Positions 1-10,875 are shown, numbered from the stretch's first letter. The stretch: 64,000 nt of DNA from Halichondria panicea (GCF_963675165.1 NC_087391.1:1259001-1323000); one strand, 5' to 3'. Notes: generated from the letters alone by a model not told the origin. Made by a program: numbers and translations.

Positions 1-202
1 TCTGGACAAAAAAATAACACACCTCTTATACAGATGAGTGTGTTTCATACAGGATTTAACTGGCAATTAAATTGAAACCCTAATCTTAACACTATGATGA
101 TAAAGCACTTCTACTACAAACATTCGTGGTTAGTGTTGTCACATGACTAGTGTACGACATAACAGAAAGGTCAACACATGCTACGCCTCAGGCCGGCTCA
201 AC
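1..202 (+). promoter_or_regulatory. 5' flank of array gene 1
   Basis: This is the conserved upstream flank of the receptor-like genes. It holds the block CATTCGTGGTTAGTG followed by the palindromic E-box-like octamer TCACATGA (139-146), then an AGAAAGGTCAACACATGC block just before the first ATG at 203. The same order of blocks recurs about 50-65 bp upstream of the ATG of all ten paralogs. I see no clear TATA box. A promoter role is inferred from conservation between paralogs only. Confidence 0.4.
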
Positions 203-2748
203 ATGAAGGCTAAGATTGTACTACTTTGGAGTTTGGCAGTCTGTGTGTGTACTATTTCCACATCAGTGAGTTATGAGTAACATAGTAATGTAGAGTATTA
301 TTTATTTGCGTACTGAACTAGAAGGCCACTAGCTACATACACCAACTATTATCACTACAGGTGGAAGGTGAGTTCATACTGACAGTCAACTTGGTCAACT
401 ACACCAACCCAACCGGACTGTGTGCTGAATGTGAGAGACCGCTGAATACAGGCTATCCTACAAACACAATACCAGTGTGTTGTGATGAACAACCATTCAA
501 ATCTGGCAACTGTGACAACACAGGAGAGGGGAGATGTGACACAAGGTTCCGTTGGACCATCAGACGATTCGGTGCATCACTAGAGACAAAACCCAGCATG
601 GGATACTTCTTCACAGACTGTACAATGTCCCCCAGCACTTGCCCATTCAGTGAAATGAGCACAACATTCGGTCAAGGTTCAACAGCACTACTAGGAGTAA
701 CACCCAATCCTCTACCTGTTTCAAGCTTATTCTGGACAGTAAGTTAATGTTCAATTCACCTACTATTATACTAATTGTGTTATAATATATACAGGGACGA
801 ATACAGTTCTTCATAGAAGCCATGGACAGTAGACTCCCGAACATAATAGACAGTCTGTTGATTGACCTGGACAACCTCCAACTTGGAGCAGACTTCACAG
901 AGGAGATGACATTCACTGGATTCCACAACATATCTAACATGACCATGAGATTCAGAGTCGAGTGCTCTCCTGGTTTCTGTGGACCTGACTGTAACACAAC
1001 ACCTCAGACCAATCCACGAGTGGCGACATGTCAAGCTGATGGCACTCTAACATGTACTGATAATCGATTTGAGCTTTCACCTCTTGTAGCCTGCAACGAC
1101 TGCCTCTATAATCTGGATATTACTACTGGCTGCTCCACTTGTGTACAGACCAACTATGACCCAGCCACCAATTGTACAGCCTGTCTTCCTGGATACGATA
1201 TTGACCAAAGCTGCTCAACATGTATCAATACAAACTATGATCCTGATACAAATTGCTCTACATGCATTATAGGTACAAGATATGATCCATTGACCAACTG
1301 TGCATCATGTTTGGACACAAACTTCAATCCTCTCAATGGTTGTACATCATGCTTGTTGGAACGCTACGACCTACAGACAAACTGCATCCAGTGCCTACCA
1401 GGCAGGGACATCACCTTAGACTGTACTAGTTGCCTACCCAACAGAGATCCCTCTACCAACTGCATCCAGTGCCTACCAGGCTGGGACATCACCTCAGACT
1501 GTACTAGTTGCCTAACCAACAGAGACCCAGTCACCAACTGCTCCCTCTGCCTACAACCAGACAGGTTCACTGATACAGACTGCAGTGTGTGTGCTCTACC
1601 AGGAGGGGACCCAGCAACACTCTGTCAAACATGCTTGGCCACTAACTTTGACCCTAACACAAATTGCTCTCAGTGCATAGGTAATCGTGATCATGGCTCC
1701 AGCTGCTCCACTTGTCTGCCTGGATATGATAGTAACCGTGACTGTGCAGTGTGTCTATCTGGACGAAACATATCCACAAAATGTACCACCTGTCTGTCTG
1801 GATTCACTGGCAGTAACTGTGAACCTGGTGAGTGCTATACAATACTATAGCCTACACAAAGTGTACTTATGTAACCGTCTGAATTAAAGCACCACTTTGT
1901 GAGACGGTATAAACAACAAATGAAGTCATGTTACTATAAGGGTGAACTGTCAAGTGGTGCTTATATTTGAATGAAGCTATAATTCAGACATTTACGATAT
2001 TGCTACATGCATACACTATAGTACTAATTACAGACTCTTCACTAAGTGTGGGACTGGTGGGTGGTATCGCTGGAGGAGTGGGTGGAGTTTTGCTGCTCAT
2101 CATTCTAGTAATGGCTGTGCTCCTCATCCTACTTACAGTCCGTATCAGAAAGAGTGGTAACAAAGACATCAGTACTGCCACTACTACAGGTGAGGCACTA
2201 GACACATCTAGCTATGCACTTGCTACATATAGAATACACGCAATGAAAGCACCGCGGGTGCTGATGCCTCAGTGGAGGTACCAAAGCTACATAACATAAA
2301 GCTACTAATAGCTAGCTTTTGTACACTTATAATTATCATGATGAACATTTTAAATTTTACTGCATGCAGAATCCAGGAAAACTTAAAGAGTGGGTAATGG
2401 TCGACGATGATTGTTGTTAAAAACGATCGATGCCAAAAGTTCAAGTCTAAAATTAATGGCTGCAAGTCAGCAGAGCCTTGCAGCTCTCTTCTCACTCTTG
2501 TAGCTACCAATAGCTAGCGTTCTAGTGCAGAGCTAACTACTAAGTAGAGTAGCAACACTCGGTGAACAAGTTTTGCTACGGACTCTTCCGAAACAGCAGC
2601 ACTGGCATTCTAAGTAAGCAAAACTAGGCATAACTCAAGAACAAAGCTTTATTTTGTAAATCCACGAATACTAATCCAAGAAAACATGACTAGAAACCTA
2701 TCAAAACTCTTACTTGCGCTTCAATGATCCTTGAGCAGCTGTAGCAGT

Positions 2749-2789
<41 letters not shown>

Positions 2790-3183
2790 TACACACACAC
2801 TACCGTATACCTCGCTTGCGCATGCGCACCGAGGTATAACAATGACACACTATGACTATAGCACTGCTCGAACTATGATCACATGCACTAGTCTGACCAC
2901 TATAGCTTAACTCCACACACATACAGGTAAAGTAGTTACAGAAGTCATGGAAATGAATCAAAATCCTGTGTATAGTATGAGTACAACTGAAACACCAACT
3001 ATGGACCATGAAGCTAACCACACCCACCAGTACGAGACTGTGGACACACCCATTGAAATGAATCAGAACCCTGTGTACAGTGCAACTAATGCTACTAATA
3101 TTGAAGCCGACTACTATGAGAACGATGGTCTGGGCCCAACAAGAAATGAGCAGCAACTGGAATACGATTATATTCAAGTGTGA
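203..3183 (+). CDS. Array gene 1: Notch-ligand-like (MNNL/DSL-like) CxxC-repeat transmembrane protein
   Basis: Exons are 203-265, 361-738, 795-1827, 2034-2189 and 2927-3183, all with GT..AG introns; the joined frame gives 628 residues. Residues 1-21 are a signal peptide. Residues about 22-175 resemble the MNNL domain of Delta/Jagged: an FILTVNLVNYTNPTGLC strand, a VCCD pair, CDTRFRW, a TALLGV segment and W..IQFFIEAMDS. Residues about 200-236 resemble a degenerate DSL domain (FRVECSPGFCGPDC, then TCQADGTLTC). From residue 247 there are 18 CxxC motifs spaced about 13 residues apart, ending in an EGF-like GFTGSNCE. A glycine-rich transmembrane helix spans about 498-527. The tail has two NPVY motifs, YETV, YYEN and a C-terminal YIQV. 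The start is the conserved ATG giving the signal peptide in every paralog. No second terminal exon is seen; the CUL7/9 duplicon follows. The Notch-ligand relationship is by pattern recognition and needs a profile search. Confidence 0.82.
2242..2442 (+). repeat. Interspersed repeat R1, copy in intron 4 of gene 1
   Basis: A roughly 200-bp repeat beginning ATGAAAGCACCGCGGGTGC and running to an AAACGATCGATGCC end. Related copies lie at 8311, 11850, 17414 and 38490, with an inverted copy near 21198. I cannot assign it to a known class. Confidence 0.5.
2752..2800. repeat. (AC)n microsatellite
   Basis: A dinucleotide AC run in intron 4 of gene 1, briefly interrupted by GAT. The equivalent stretch in gene 2 (around 12247-12280) is much shorter and interrupted. 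Confidence 0.9.
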
Positions 3184-3279
3184 AAACTGTACTACAACAA
3201 ATAGCTTAGTGAATAACATTTGACTGTGCCTATGCATGTACGTTGAAGTAACCTTTGGTTTAGAACACATTTTCTAGTA

Positions 3280-3681
3280 CAGTAGAACCTCGCTAATCCG
3301 AATAGAGCGGGACCAGACCCCATCCGAATACATGAAATTTCCGGATTAACAGATGTCATTAATTGATTATGAATATTATTAACGAAGACACTTTTGTACA
3401 TGTATTATGATATTACTGTGGCCAGAAGGGAAGCTGCTAGCTAGAATAGTCTTTATCTCAACTTTCTCTCCAATACAGTGAGTCTTGTGAGCTCTCTCTT
3501 CGTTTTCTTTGCAGTGGCCATTGTCTTGAGCAGTTTATCATTGCTGATTCAGCTAAGCAATTTACATTGCGCATGCGCAGTACTCTATTCTACTGACAGC
3601 CCCTCCTCTTTTTCAGTTCACCATTTTGTCCGGATTTGTGAGGTTCGGATTAAAGGGGTCCGGATTAGCGAGGTTCTACTG
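3280..3681. mobile_element. Tigger-like MITE with CAGTAGAACCTCGCTAATCCG ends
   Basis: Terminal inverted repeats start CAGTAGAACCTCGCTAATCC and end with GGATTAGCGAGGTTCTACTG, with TA on both sides (3278-3279 and 3682-3683). CAGT ends with a TA target are typical of pogo/Tigger-type elements. The paralogous flank after gene 2 (near 12745) reads straight through without it, which is a precise empty site. No transposase frame is present, so it is non-autonomous. Confidence 0.75.
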
Positions 3682-4760
3682 TACTATACATGTACTGTGT
3701 ATACGTGTATAGTTATCTAACTGCTCAGAATTGTTGGTAGAATTGTTGATCTGTTTGAACAAAGTTTCGACTCAACTATGAGTTAGTCTTGCACTAAAAC
3801 GCTGGCTACAAGAGTGAGAAAAGAGCTGCAAAGTAAGCTGCACACTGCAACAGCCACTGTGAAAATTAACCTCTTGCAGATACGCCTAATATTGTGTCCG
3901 CATGCGCAAGCAGCCCCACGTGTGTGATACCTGATTTCTTCTTTTCTTCTTTCATGAGGTCCTGGTAGGCCACAAAACACTGCAATGCTACCACTATGTA
4001 CACAACTCTTTTTTCTGAACCCTGCTTTACAAGGTATACTAAGTTCCACAGTATACCTCCTCTGAGGCACTTTCCCCCTGTAGTTCCGATGTAGATCTTA
4101 TCAACTAGTGTCTAAAAATGCTTAAAGAGCTTACTTTACCCATATATACAATGTCACCATTCCCATCATATTTCAATTTGCATTACTCGTTGATAATGTA
4201 TGGAATTCACTGTAAATGCAAACATTTAATTTGTAACATACATTCCACCTAATTACTTCTTCTATTACACTCTAGAGCGAAGCAAAACATGCCCCAAGGC
4301 ATTAAGCACGGGGTGCTTGTGGGATTTATTTATCTATGGTACCATTATTTAAATCAGTGCATGGCAACACTTATCATTATTTTTAATATTATGACTGCCC
4401 CACTTCTCACACACATGCCCCCACTCACTGGAGTCAGCTGGTTTCTTCTCGTCCTCCGAGGGCAGTAAGTCCACCTGATGCCAGTACACCCAGTAGGCGT
4501 CCCCTAGCCCCTCCCACGTGACCTGGGCAGGGGGTGTGCCATCGTTTGTTTGTAGATATACCCCAAAGTCGCCCATGGAGACGGACTCGTAGGTCTCTCT
4601 GGCCCGAACCTTCATGCCGGGTTGCAGGACGGTCTTCACGTAACGACCGTACTCTCGATCAGAGAGGAAGTGGTCTCGTGATTTGTAAGGGTTCTTCTTC
4701 TCTTTGGCAGGCTGTGTAATGTTATACATGTACGTACGTGAAGTTACAATAGCAATTAAT

Positions 4761-5340
4761 ATAAAGTACCCGTTCCGTTTACGTAGTACGTTCGTAACGT
4801 TTCCGTTTTGACACCGTATTAAAAGCATTGAATTTACCGTACCGTTGCTAATTACCATTGCACGTTGCAAGTACGTTTTGCAGAAAAGTTTTAGAAAACA
4901 AACAAAGAGACAATCCTAGTCATCTCGACTGTCGTAGCTAGACTAGTTACTTAGCTATGCTATGGCTATGTCTAGCTGTAAGCCTAGCTCTAGATCTACA
5001 ACAAAGACATAAAACACACCTTTCACAAGTTCTTCTTCAACTTTCTCATCAAAAAGGATGTCTGCAATCTATAGTCTCTATATGAGTTCTATCTCTGTTC
5101 TACAAGGTTAGAAAACACTAGCTAGCTAGCTATAATATCTAAAAGCTAAGTGCTGCAAAAGTTCTAGCTAGCTAGCTGCGCGCGTGCAGAGCTGCATGGG
5201 TGTGGCCGAAGGAAAATTTAACAACGGTTGATTAGAAAAAAACACACAACGGTACGTAGCGTATCTTGACCGTACTTTTAGCGTTTATTTTGCAACGTAC
5301 CAGCGTACTATGGACGTACTACGTAAACAGAACGGGTAAT
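4761..5340. mobile_element. ACG-rich MITE in CUL7/9 intron, copy a
   Basis: Inverted ends TATAAAGTACCCGTTCCG and GAACGGGTA enclose about 580 bp containing GCTAGCTAGCTGCGCGCGTG. Present at the same place in copies b and c, so insertion preceded duplication. Confidence 0.6.
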
Positions 5341-5518
5341 TGGCTGCTACTATATTATAGGGATGAAGTAAGTACACTTATTAAGGAGAATCGTAAAATC
5401 TACTACACAAGTCAGTAATGAGACAGCAGGTCAGTTAGAGTACAATAAAATGTTCTACTCATTATTTCTAACCCTTTTTTTAAGTGCATAGAAGCTACGT
5501 ATATTGCCTGATACACCA

Positions 5519-5522
5519 CACA

Positions 5523-5558
<36 letters not shown>

Positions 5559-5568
5559 ACACACGTAC
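5519..5568. repeat. (AC)n microsatellite abutting a splice donor
   Basis: An AC run on the plus strand (GT run in the sense of the CUL7/9 fragment) beginning immediately after the exon 3 donor. It varies strongly between duplicon copies: very short in b (about 14699-14720), very long in c (35656-35788). Confidence 0.9.
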
Positions 5569-7027
5569 CTTCTCCTCTACTGGTAGAGTGCCGGCAAAGA
5601 TGGAGACGCCCTTCATAGTCTTGACTGGCTCATTTCCTTCTCGATCAATGGAGCCTTCGAACCAGCCAAAGAACGTGAACAGTTCACTCACGAGCTGATC
5701 CAGAGCAAAGAACTTCTCAAACTCAGAGGGCTTGGAGTTGGAAGTACTAGGGTCAAAGTCTCTACTTTGTGAGTTGGCAGTCATCGAGTTGACTCTCAGG
5801 TATTTCTTGAGCAGTGAGAAGACGTAGCGACCAGGGACCTATGAAATTATGGGGAAAGTTGTAATATCCATATATGGCAATTGCCTACAGGATAACAGCT
5901 GATGACATGACATGTAGAGAGATTAATCAGGCATGCAAGTAGGTTGCTTCAAGCGGGTGGAAAATCACCCACTAACAAGCACTAAAAGAAACCCTGCATT
6001 AATAATTACAAGGACAAAGACAACCCCATCGTGTCATTAAAATGGAATGCTGGACACAACACGATGGTGTGTTGCAATCATGTGCAAGATATGCGCATAC
6101 ATCATCATGTACATGTATGTTGACCACACCCACCTGTGGTAGGGTAATTCCCCTCAGTAGGGCTTCACTTTCTCCAGAGGAGGCAGTCTCAGAGAACAGA
6201 TCGAGAAGCATCTGACGTCCCTGTACAGACGTTAACTGGGAGGAGTCAATCTTAGACAGGTGCAGTAGTACGTATGCTCGACTAGAGAGGTCAAAGGTCG
6301 TCAAAGAGCGTAGCATGTTTCCAGCACTCTTATGGGCAGTACTATCTTTGGTGGCCAAAAGAGTGAGAAGAAGATCGAGGGCTCCGCTCTCTCGAAAAGT
6401 GTTGGCTAATGCTCCGATGTTGGCATAGGCACTAAGGATGTTGAGTGTGTTTGAGAGCATCTTGCCGCTAGAGGGGAGGGTGGACAGTCTCTTAGCCCGA
6501 GAGATGAGGTTGTTTATGTCATCCTTCATTTCAGTGAGGGGCTCTTCCTCGTGGGAGGGCTCTAGAGAGAGAGTGTGTGTGTGTGTGGTTATGGGAATAG
6601 TCCCAGGGGATTTCCCTAGTCGTGTGCACACATTTTTATAGTTCCTGCATTGGCTAATAAACAAAAGAATGTCACTTTTACAGTTTTACAGTGTGCATTT
6701 ACAATACATGTAGTAATCGATATCACAGCCCATGCACTCACCTTCTGTGAGCTTGGTCTCTCCCGGAGATGGCCTCACTATCTCCATCGAGAGCAGCTGT
6801 GGACAGCACGCACTCATCTCCTCCTCCCTCATCCACACCGTATACTCTTGACAGAGTCCATCTCGAGATGTCTTGAGAGAATTGGCCGTGTTGGTGAGTC
6901 TTTTGTCCTCTGAGAGACACCACTTGACGAGGTGCTCTGTGCTTCCCTTGAACACTCTCTGTGTAAACACCTCCACAGGTTTGTAGCTGGCGTTGGTGGA
7001 GAGAGTCACGGAGAAATTCGATTCCAT

Positions 7028-7689
7028 TGTCTTTTATAGCTATACAAACTTGTTACTTGCCAAGCTCACTCTGCTAGTAGAGAAATAATTGTAATCATTA
7101 AATTGTCATGAATAGCTTTGTGTGTGCTAAGCTTCTTTAATACAAGTACATGGCTTTTATGTGCTCCAGGAAACATACATTTTTGATGATTTTCTTCCAG
7201 CTGCACTAAAGCACAGACAGCTGTATTTTTAGCCGAAAGGTCCCAAGGAGATAGCTTAGTCTCAATCCCTCCTGGTATGACGTCTGTGGCGTGTGAGAGG
7301 ATAGAACTTTAATAGCTACAAATTACTAAAGTCATTTCAAATCCGCATGGCTTTCAGTGAGCATCAACTAAGGTAGTTTTAGGGGCGTATCTGTCTCTCC
7401 CCCTTTTATTAAAAAGCTTCTTTGCAACTCAGACATGCAATAATTTTTCTCATGATAATCATTAGAGAGACATCCATCAATAATTATAATTATAAGATAA
7501 CAGGGAGCAGTGCACAATTGTGTAGTAATAAACATGACAAAAAATATATCGCAGGAGGAGCATTTATAATTACTATAACACAACAGTACATACTACTTAT
7601 GGACGTCACAGTACAGAATTATAATTATACATAATGAAAAAATGTCTACCATTAGAACACTATGGGGCATGCGTTATTTGGAGGTGATC
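7028..7689. other. Spacer between CUL7/9 fragment and PP1 remnant, copy a
   Basis: AT-rich, with no coding signal I trust. It is conserved as sequence in duplicon copies b (16157-16771) and c (37219-37830) with many small indels, the pattern of neutral duplicated DNA. It would hold the CUL7/9 promoter if the fragment is transcribed. Confidence 0.5.
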
Positions 7690-8202
7690 CTAGGTTTTAT
7701 TAGAGGCTGCTTTGGTGGTGATGGGTCGATCCGAATTCAGGTCAGAGTACTGATATTTGGCTTTCTTCTCAGAAGGCTTCAAAATCTGCAGAAGAAATAC
7801 TGATTAGTCTTGGTCTTGAATCCTGTACGTTTTTATGGAAATCACACGCACGTGCATTCACCCATAAAAATTTATTTTGAACGAGGTGCACAAATAATTT
7901 ACTGATTGGACCCTAAGCCAACCACTCTAGTAGGTTACTTTTGTTACATTATGGGACCTCCATTAACCTGGCTGTATTATAAAAGATGACCTGCGTAGAA
8001 TCGATTACAGTACAGTTGTGTATTTAACTGGCAAAAAGCCCAATAAATAATTTAAGCTCATGCACTCACCTGGAAAGAACATGAGACTGGAGTCCACACT
8101 CGTCATCCCTCCCGCGTTGTCATTGTCACCACAGTAGTTGGGTGCTGAGAACAGAGTCACCTGCTGCCGTCGTGCAAAGAACTCTTAGCCATCCTCAACC
8201 AC
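7690..8202 (-). pseudogene. Protein phosphatase 1 catalytic subunit, 3'-terminal remnant, copy a
   Basis: Two minus-strand exons: 8202-8070 and 7785-7690. The first reads VVEDG, a stop, then [20 protein letters not shown] and [11 protein letters not shown], matching the conserved C-terminal part of PP1 catalytic subunits, where VVEDGYEFF is expected. The second reads [13 protein letters not shown] and continues to a TAG stop, matching the PP1 tail. A TAA replaces the conserved Tyr codon, and two bases are missing just before the donor, shifting the frame. No 5' exons are present. Parallel orientation upstream of the CUL7/9 fragment suggests the two were neighbours at the source locus. Confidence 0.85.
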
Positions 8203-8310
8203 CTGAAATAGTGAGAATATCTTAATGTTTAGAGTGGCACGTTTGCTAAGGTCATGTGTGATCTTTCAACCCTCCCATACAGAGATACTGTACATATGTT
8301 CCCTATATGA

Positions 8311-8480
8311 ATGAAAGCACCGCAGGTGCTGATGCCTCAGTGGAGATGCTAAAGCTACATAACATAAAGCTACTAATAGCTTTTATACACACGATGAACA
8401 TTTTTGCATTAATTAATTTTGCTGCAAGCAAACTCGGGTAATGATCGACCATGATTGTTGTTAAAAACGATCAATTCCGA
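8311..8480 (+). repeat. Interspersed repeat R1
   Basis: Matches the copy in intron 4 of gene 1, with GCACCGCAGGTGCTGATGCC near its start. Confidence 0.45.
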
Positions 8481-8756
8481 AGGACTTTGGTGAAAGTCTA
8501 CTATACTACTGCTACTGATTCTATCAGAAGAAAATTGCTGTACAACAAACCTACACAGCTTTGTCTCTAGCTAGCTAGCTATATAGCTCTGTGTATGACT
8601 TTTAGGATATTTTCTCTGATGAAACCAGGAAATTTTCCGGGAAAAAATGTCCAATAATTTTGCGCATGCGTAAGCAGTTGATAGCAGGCCTTCTTTTCTA
8701 TGAAGGCCAGTGAAGGAGGCTAATCATCTGAAAGACCTCTCTAAGCTTTCAGAATA

Positions 8757-8963
8757 ACGTATTACTAGAATATTTGCTGGTGAAAAACCATCGCGAATGA
8801 GCCAAATCAGCAGAGGATTTGACCTTTTGCAATAACTATTGCGTTCTAGCAAGGATCGTGTGTATTTACTATATACTGTTTTGCAATTTTATTGTTGCGA
8901 ATTGATCAACTCTCGCAAAGTTCACGTATGTTTGATGCTCGCAAAACATTTTAGTAATACAGT
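8757..8963. mobile_element. MITE family M2 (CGTATTACTAGAATATTTGC ends)
   Basis: About 205 bp with inverted ends ACGTATTACTAGAATATTTG and CAAAACATTTTAGTAATAC, flanked by TA on the left. Other copies are at 11360, 17846 and 38927. Those at 17846 and 38927 occupy the same position relative to the PP1 remnant, so they were duplicated with it. Confidence 0.65.
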
Positions 8964-9357
8964 ATCATAAAATTAAAATTAATTATTGAACCAACAGAAC
9001 TAAAGTTATGCTCAAAAATAATTAGGATAGATATCAGTGTGTATGTTGGTGTGTGATAAGTAGTTGATTCATTTCTGTATTTTTATAATCACACAATAAT
9101 GTAACAATTGCTCATATTACGCTAATAGTAAAGACACACTAAAAGCACATTAAAATAACCTAATGGGCCAATCACAACCACCTGTCAATACTGGTCGGTG
9201 GTCGGTACTAACTACCTCTGGACAAAAATAATAACACACCTCTTATGTATATTAGACTATCAAAGGAATTTCGTGAGTACTTCGTGTGTTTCATAAAGGA
9301 TTCATTTTCACTTGTGCAGTGAACTGTGTAATTGGCAATTAATCCTACAGAGGATGT

Positions 9358-9480
9358 CAGGTTGGTTAGCAAAAGTTAAAAGTTGAAGTGCAGTCAACCA
9401 TAACCACATTAGTAGGAAGAAACACAGTGTGTGGTCATGGTTGAGTGCACTTCAACTTTTAACTTCCGCCAACCAACCTG
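9358..9480. repeat. Long hairpin upstream of gene 2
   Basis: Two arms of about 50 bp (CAGGTTGGTTAGC at 9358; GCCAACCAACCTG ending 9480) flank a loop of about 20 bp. The central parts of the arms also pair (AAGTTGAAGTGCA with TGCACTTCAACTT). The same hairpin lies upstream of gene 6 and nowhere else in the array. Confidence 0.75.
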
Positions 9481-10663
9481 ATGATGATGAAGCATCTCTA
9501 GTACAAACATTTGTGGTTAATGGTGTCATGTGATTAGTGTATGACATAACGGAAAGGTCAACACATGCTACGACTCAGGCTAGGCTCAACATGAAGGCTA
9601 AGATTGTACTGCTTTGGAGTTTGGCAGTCAGTGTGTGTACAAGCTTCACATCAGTGAGTTGTATACAAACAACATAATTATTCAGTAAGGGCATTACTTA
9701 TATTTGAGTACTGAACTAGAAGGCCACTAGCTTTATACACCAACTATTATCACTACAGGTGGGAGGTGAGTTCATACTGACAGTCAACTTGGTCAACTAC
9801 ACCAACCCAACCGGACTGTGTGCTGAATGTGCTATTTCACTGAGTGATGTAACAAGTGCTGGCCAGTTAGTACCAGTGTGTTGTGATGATCAGCCACTCA
9901 AATCAGGCAACTGTGACAACACAGGAGAGGGGAGATGTGACACCAGGTTCCGTTGGACCATCAGACCATTCAGTGCATCACTAGAGACAAGACCCAGCAT
10001 GGGGTACTTCATAACAGACTGTACAATGTCCCCCAACACTTGCCCATTCAGTGAAATGAGCACAACATTCGGTCTAGGTCCAGCAACACTACTGGGAGTA
10101 ACACCCAATCCTCTACCTGTTTCAAGCACAGATTTAACCACGTGGACAGTAAGTTTATGTTCAATTTACCTACATCATTTTTAATTATTATTAACAGGGA
10201 CGAATACAGTTTTTTATAGAGCCAACTGATAGCGGACTCCCGAACATAATAGACAGTTTGTTGATTAACTTGGATGACCTCCAACTTGGAGCAGACTTCA
10301 CAGAGGAGACGACGTTCACTGGATTCCACAACGTATCTCACATGACCATGAGTTTCAGAGTCGAGTGTTCTCCTGGTTTCTGTGGACCTAACTGTGCCAC
10401 CACACCTCAGAACAATCCACGAGTGGTGACATGTCAAGCTGATGGCACTCTAATGTGTACTGATAACCGATTAGACCCTTCACCCCTTAATTGTAGCCTG
10501 CAACGACTGTCTCTATAACCTGGATATTACTACTGGATGTTCCACTTGCGTACAGACCAACTATGACCCAAATACTAACTGTGAATCATGCTTGGACACA
10601 AACTTCAATCCTTTCGATGGTTGTACATCATGTTTGTTGGAACTCTACAACCTACAGGCAAAC

Positions 10664-10875
10664 TGCACCCAGTGCCTACCCAACAGAGATCCCTCTACCA
10701 ACTGCACTCAGTGTCTACCCAACAGAGATCCCTCTACCAACTGTGCCCAGTGCCTACCCAACAGAGATCCCTCTACCAACTGCACTCAGTGTCAACCCAA
10801 CAGAGATCCCTCTATCAACTGTGCCCAGTGCCTACCCAACAGAGATCCCTCTACCAACTGCACCCAGTGTCTACC
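10664..10875 (+). repeat. 39-bp coding minisatellite in gene 2
   Basis: Five tandem 39-bp units, each encoding a C-x2-C-x(9) module of the type CTQCLPNRDPSTN. One unit has Gln instead of the leading Leu and one has Ile for Thr. Confidence 0.9.

Larger units (their letters stand above)
3931..7027 (-). pseudogene. CUL7/CUL9-like 5' gene fragment, copy a
   Basis: Minus-strand exons with consensus splice sites: 7027-6742, 6561-6134, 5838-5569, 4711-4429 and a probable fifth, 4014-3931. Exon 1 begins at ATG and encodes a segment like the CUL7/CUL9 N-terminus (STEHLVKWCLSEDK). Exons 2-3 encode a helical, armadillo-like stretch. Exon 4 encodes a CPH domain (PGMKVRARETYESVSMGDFG, then VYWHQVDLLPSED), which in CUL7/CUL9 contacts p53. 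The CPH lies about 330-420 residues in, as expected. The reading frame is open and phases match through exon 4. The cullin, DOC and RBR regions are absent: the sequence runs into the 3' end of gene 1. It is therefore a 3'-truncated copy, possibly still able to make an N-terminal fragment. Exon 5 is one base shorter than copy b, so its phase is doubtful. A further possible exon near 3860-3790 is unproven. Confidence 0.65.

Noticed and set aside
1687-1887. TNF-receptor, furin-like or laminin-type EGF assignment for the Cys-rich region
   Set aside because: Cysteine spacing is a uniform two-Cys unit about every 13 residues, without the six- or eight-Cys periodicity of those domains.
2967-3183. 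Canonical ITAM in the cytoplasmic tail
   Set aside because: YETV and the NPVY sites do not match YxxL/I pairs at 6-8 residue spacing; NPxY and single SH2-type motifs describe them better.
3790-3860. Sixth CUL7/9 exon after CPH
   Set aside because: An acceptor and a short open stretch exist, but the phase does not agree between copies because exon 5 differs in length; not listed as an exon.
7368-7634. Small frames between the CUL7/9 fragment and the PP1 remnant
   Set aside because: Not preserved in the same spacer of duplicons b and c, where indels break them.
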